Assembly: GCF_041080795.1 (NCBI RefSeq)
Contig: NZ_CP129674.1
Coordinates: forward strand, 2,232,001-2,296,000
Reading direction: 5' to 3'
Source of the DNA: Bifidobacterium sp. WK041_4_12
GTDB taxonomy: Bacteria > Actinomycetota > Actinomycetes > Actinomycetales > Bifidobacteriaceae
DNA length: 64,000 nucleotides
Shown here: piece by piece, positions 63,846 through 64,000 of the stretch
Layout: each line of letters begins with the position of its first letter
Position numbering within the stretch: the first letter of the stretch is position 1
Notes under the pieces: generated by a model
Told to the model about the DNA's origin: nothing
The model's database searches: none
What the model saw: the letters and a program-made list of their open reading frames with translations, nothing else
Position numbers and translations under genes: made by a program

Positions 63846-64000
63846 CGATAGCGTATAAATGTGCTAGTTTTCGACGATAAACAGGACGTTGAGAATCTAG
63901 CGGAGATAGACCACAATCAGATCGCCCGATGGCCATGGCAGCATACATTGCTCGCATGGATATCGCGAAAATCGTCCGGTCAGAGAACGATGCCGAGCAT

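Noticed and set aside
63929..64000. Open plus-strand frame of 24 codons reaching the window edge
   Set aside because: Too short to judge; no recognisable motif or clear ribosome binding site, so not called.

Overview
The window looks like a chromosome segment from Bifidobacterium or a close relative in the Bifidobacteriaceae. Codon use is moderately GC-rich. Several proteins resemble actinobacterial or bifidobacterial families: an anchored-repeat metal ABC cluster, AbiE toxin-antitoxin genes, an ISL3 transposase and IS3/IS30 elements. I could not run a similarity search, so species is not assigned. I saw no rRNA, tRNA or CRISPR array.

Layout. 1-2.7 kb: an aldo/keto reductase remnant, an ISL3 insertion sequence and the tail of a membrane-protein gene. 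2.7-6.4 kb: a metal-handling cluster (P1B-type ATPase, HMA-domain metallochaperone, Dps/ferritin-like protein with a poly-Asp tail, Crp/Fnr regulator), with two matching TTGAC-N4-GTCAA palindromes. 7.5-11.4 kb: a second P1B ATPase divergent from a TetR regulator and an aldo/keto reductase. 12.9-21.6 kb: an iron and redox block. It holds a VIT/CCC1 transporter, a coupled operon for a flavinylated electron-transfer system (FMN-binding protein, ApbE, ferric-reductase-like membrane protein), and a second coupled operon (DedA protein, response regulator, histidine kinase, FetA/FetB-like ABC exporter). A PAP2 phosphatase follows.

23-35 kb is an accessory, strongly decayed region: broken IS3, IS30, IS1595-like and IS150-like elements, a frameshifted tyrosine integrase, a secreted-protein pseudogene, a serine recombinase remnant, and one well-preserved module in which a RelB-like protein is translationally coupled to a BcgI-like restriction-modification pair. 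The specificity subunit of that pair is broken by a 4-bp duplication.

35-53 kb mixes small regulators and their targets (SDR/HxlR, MerR/MFS, TetR/PH-like, TetR/DHA2-MFS) with defence-type modules: two paralogous toxin-antitoxin-like pairs, a third RHH antitoxin with a truncated partner, and an AbiE pair flanked by 38-bp direct repeats. It also holds a YjdF gene behind a structured leader and a seven-repeat RCC1 surface protein with a sortase-like tail.

53-63.8 kb is one long minus-strand operon: a 1722-residue surface protein with six choice-of-anchor-M-type repeats, a substrate-binding lipoprotein carrying one such repeat, a second anchored protein, an ABC ATPase, its permease and a lytic transglycosylase. 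The gene set suggests metal capture at the cell surface.
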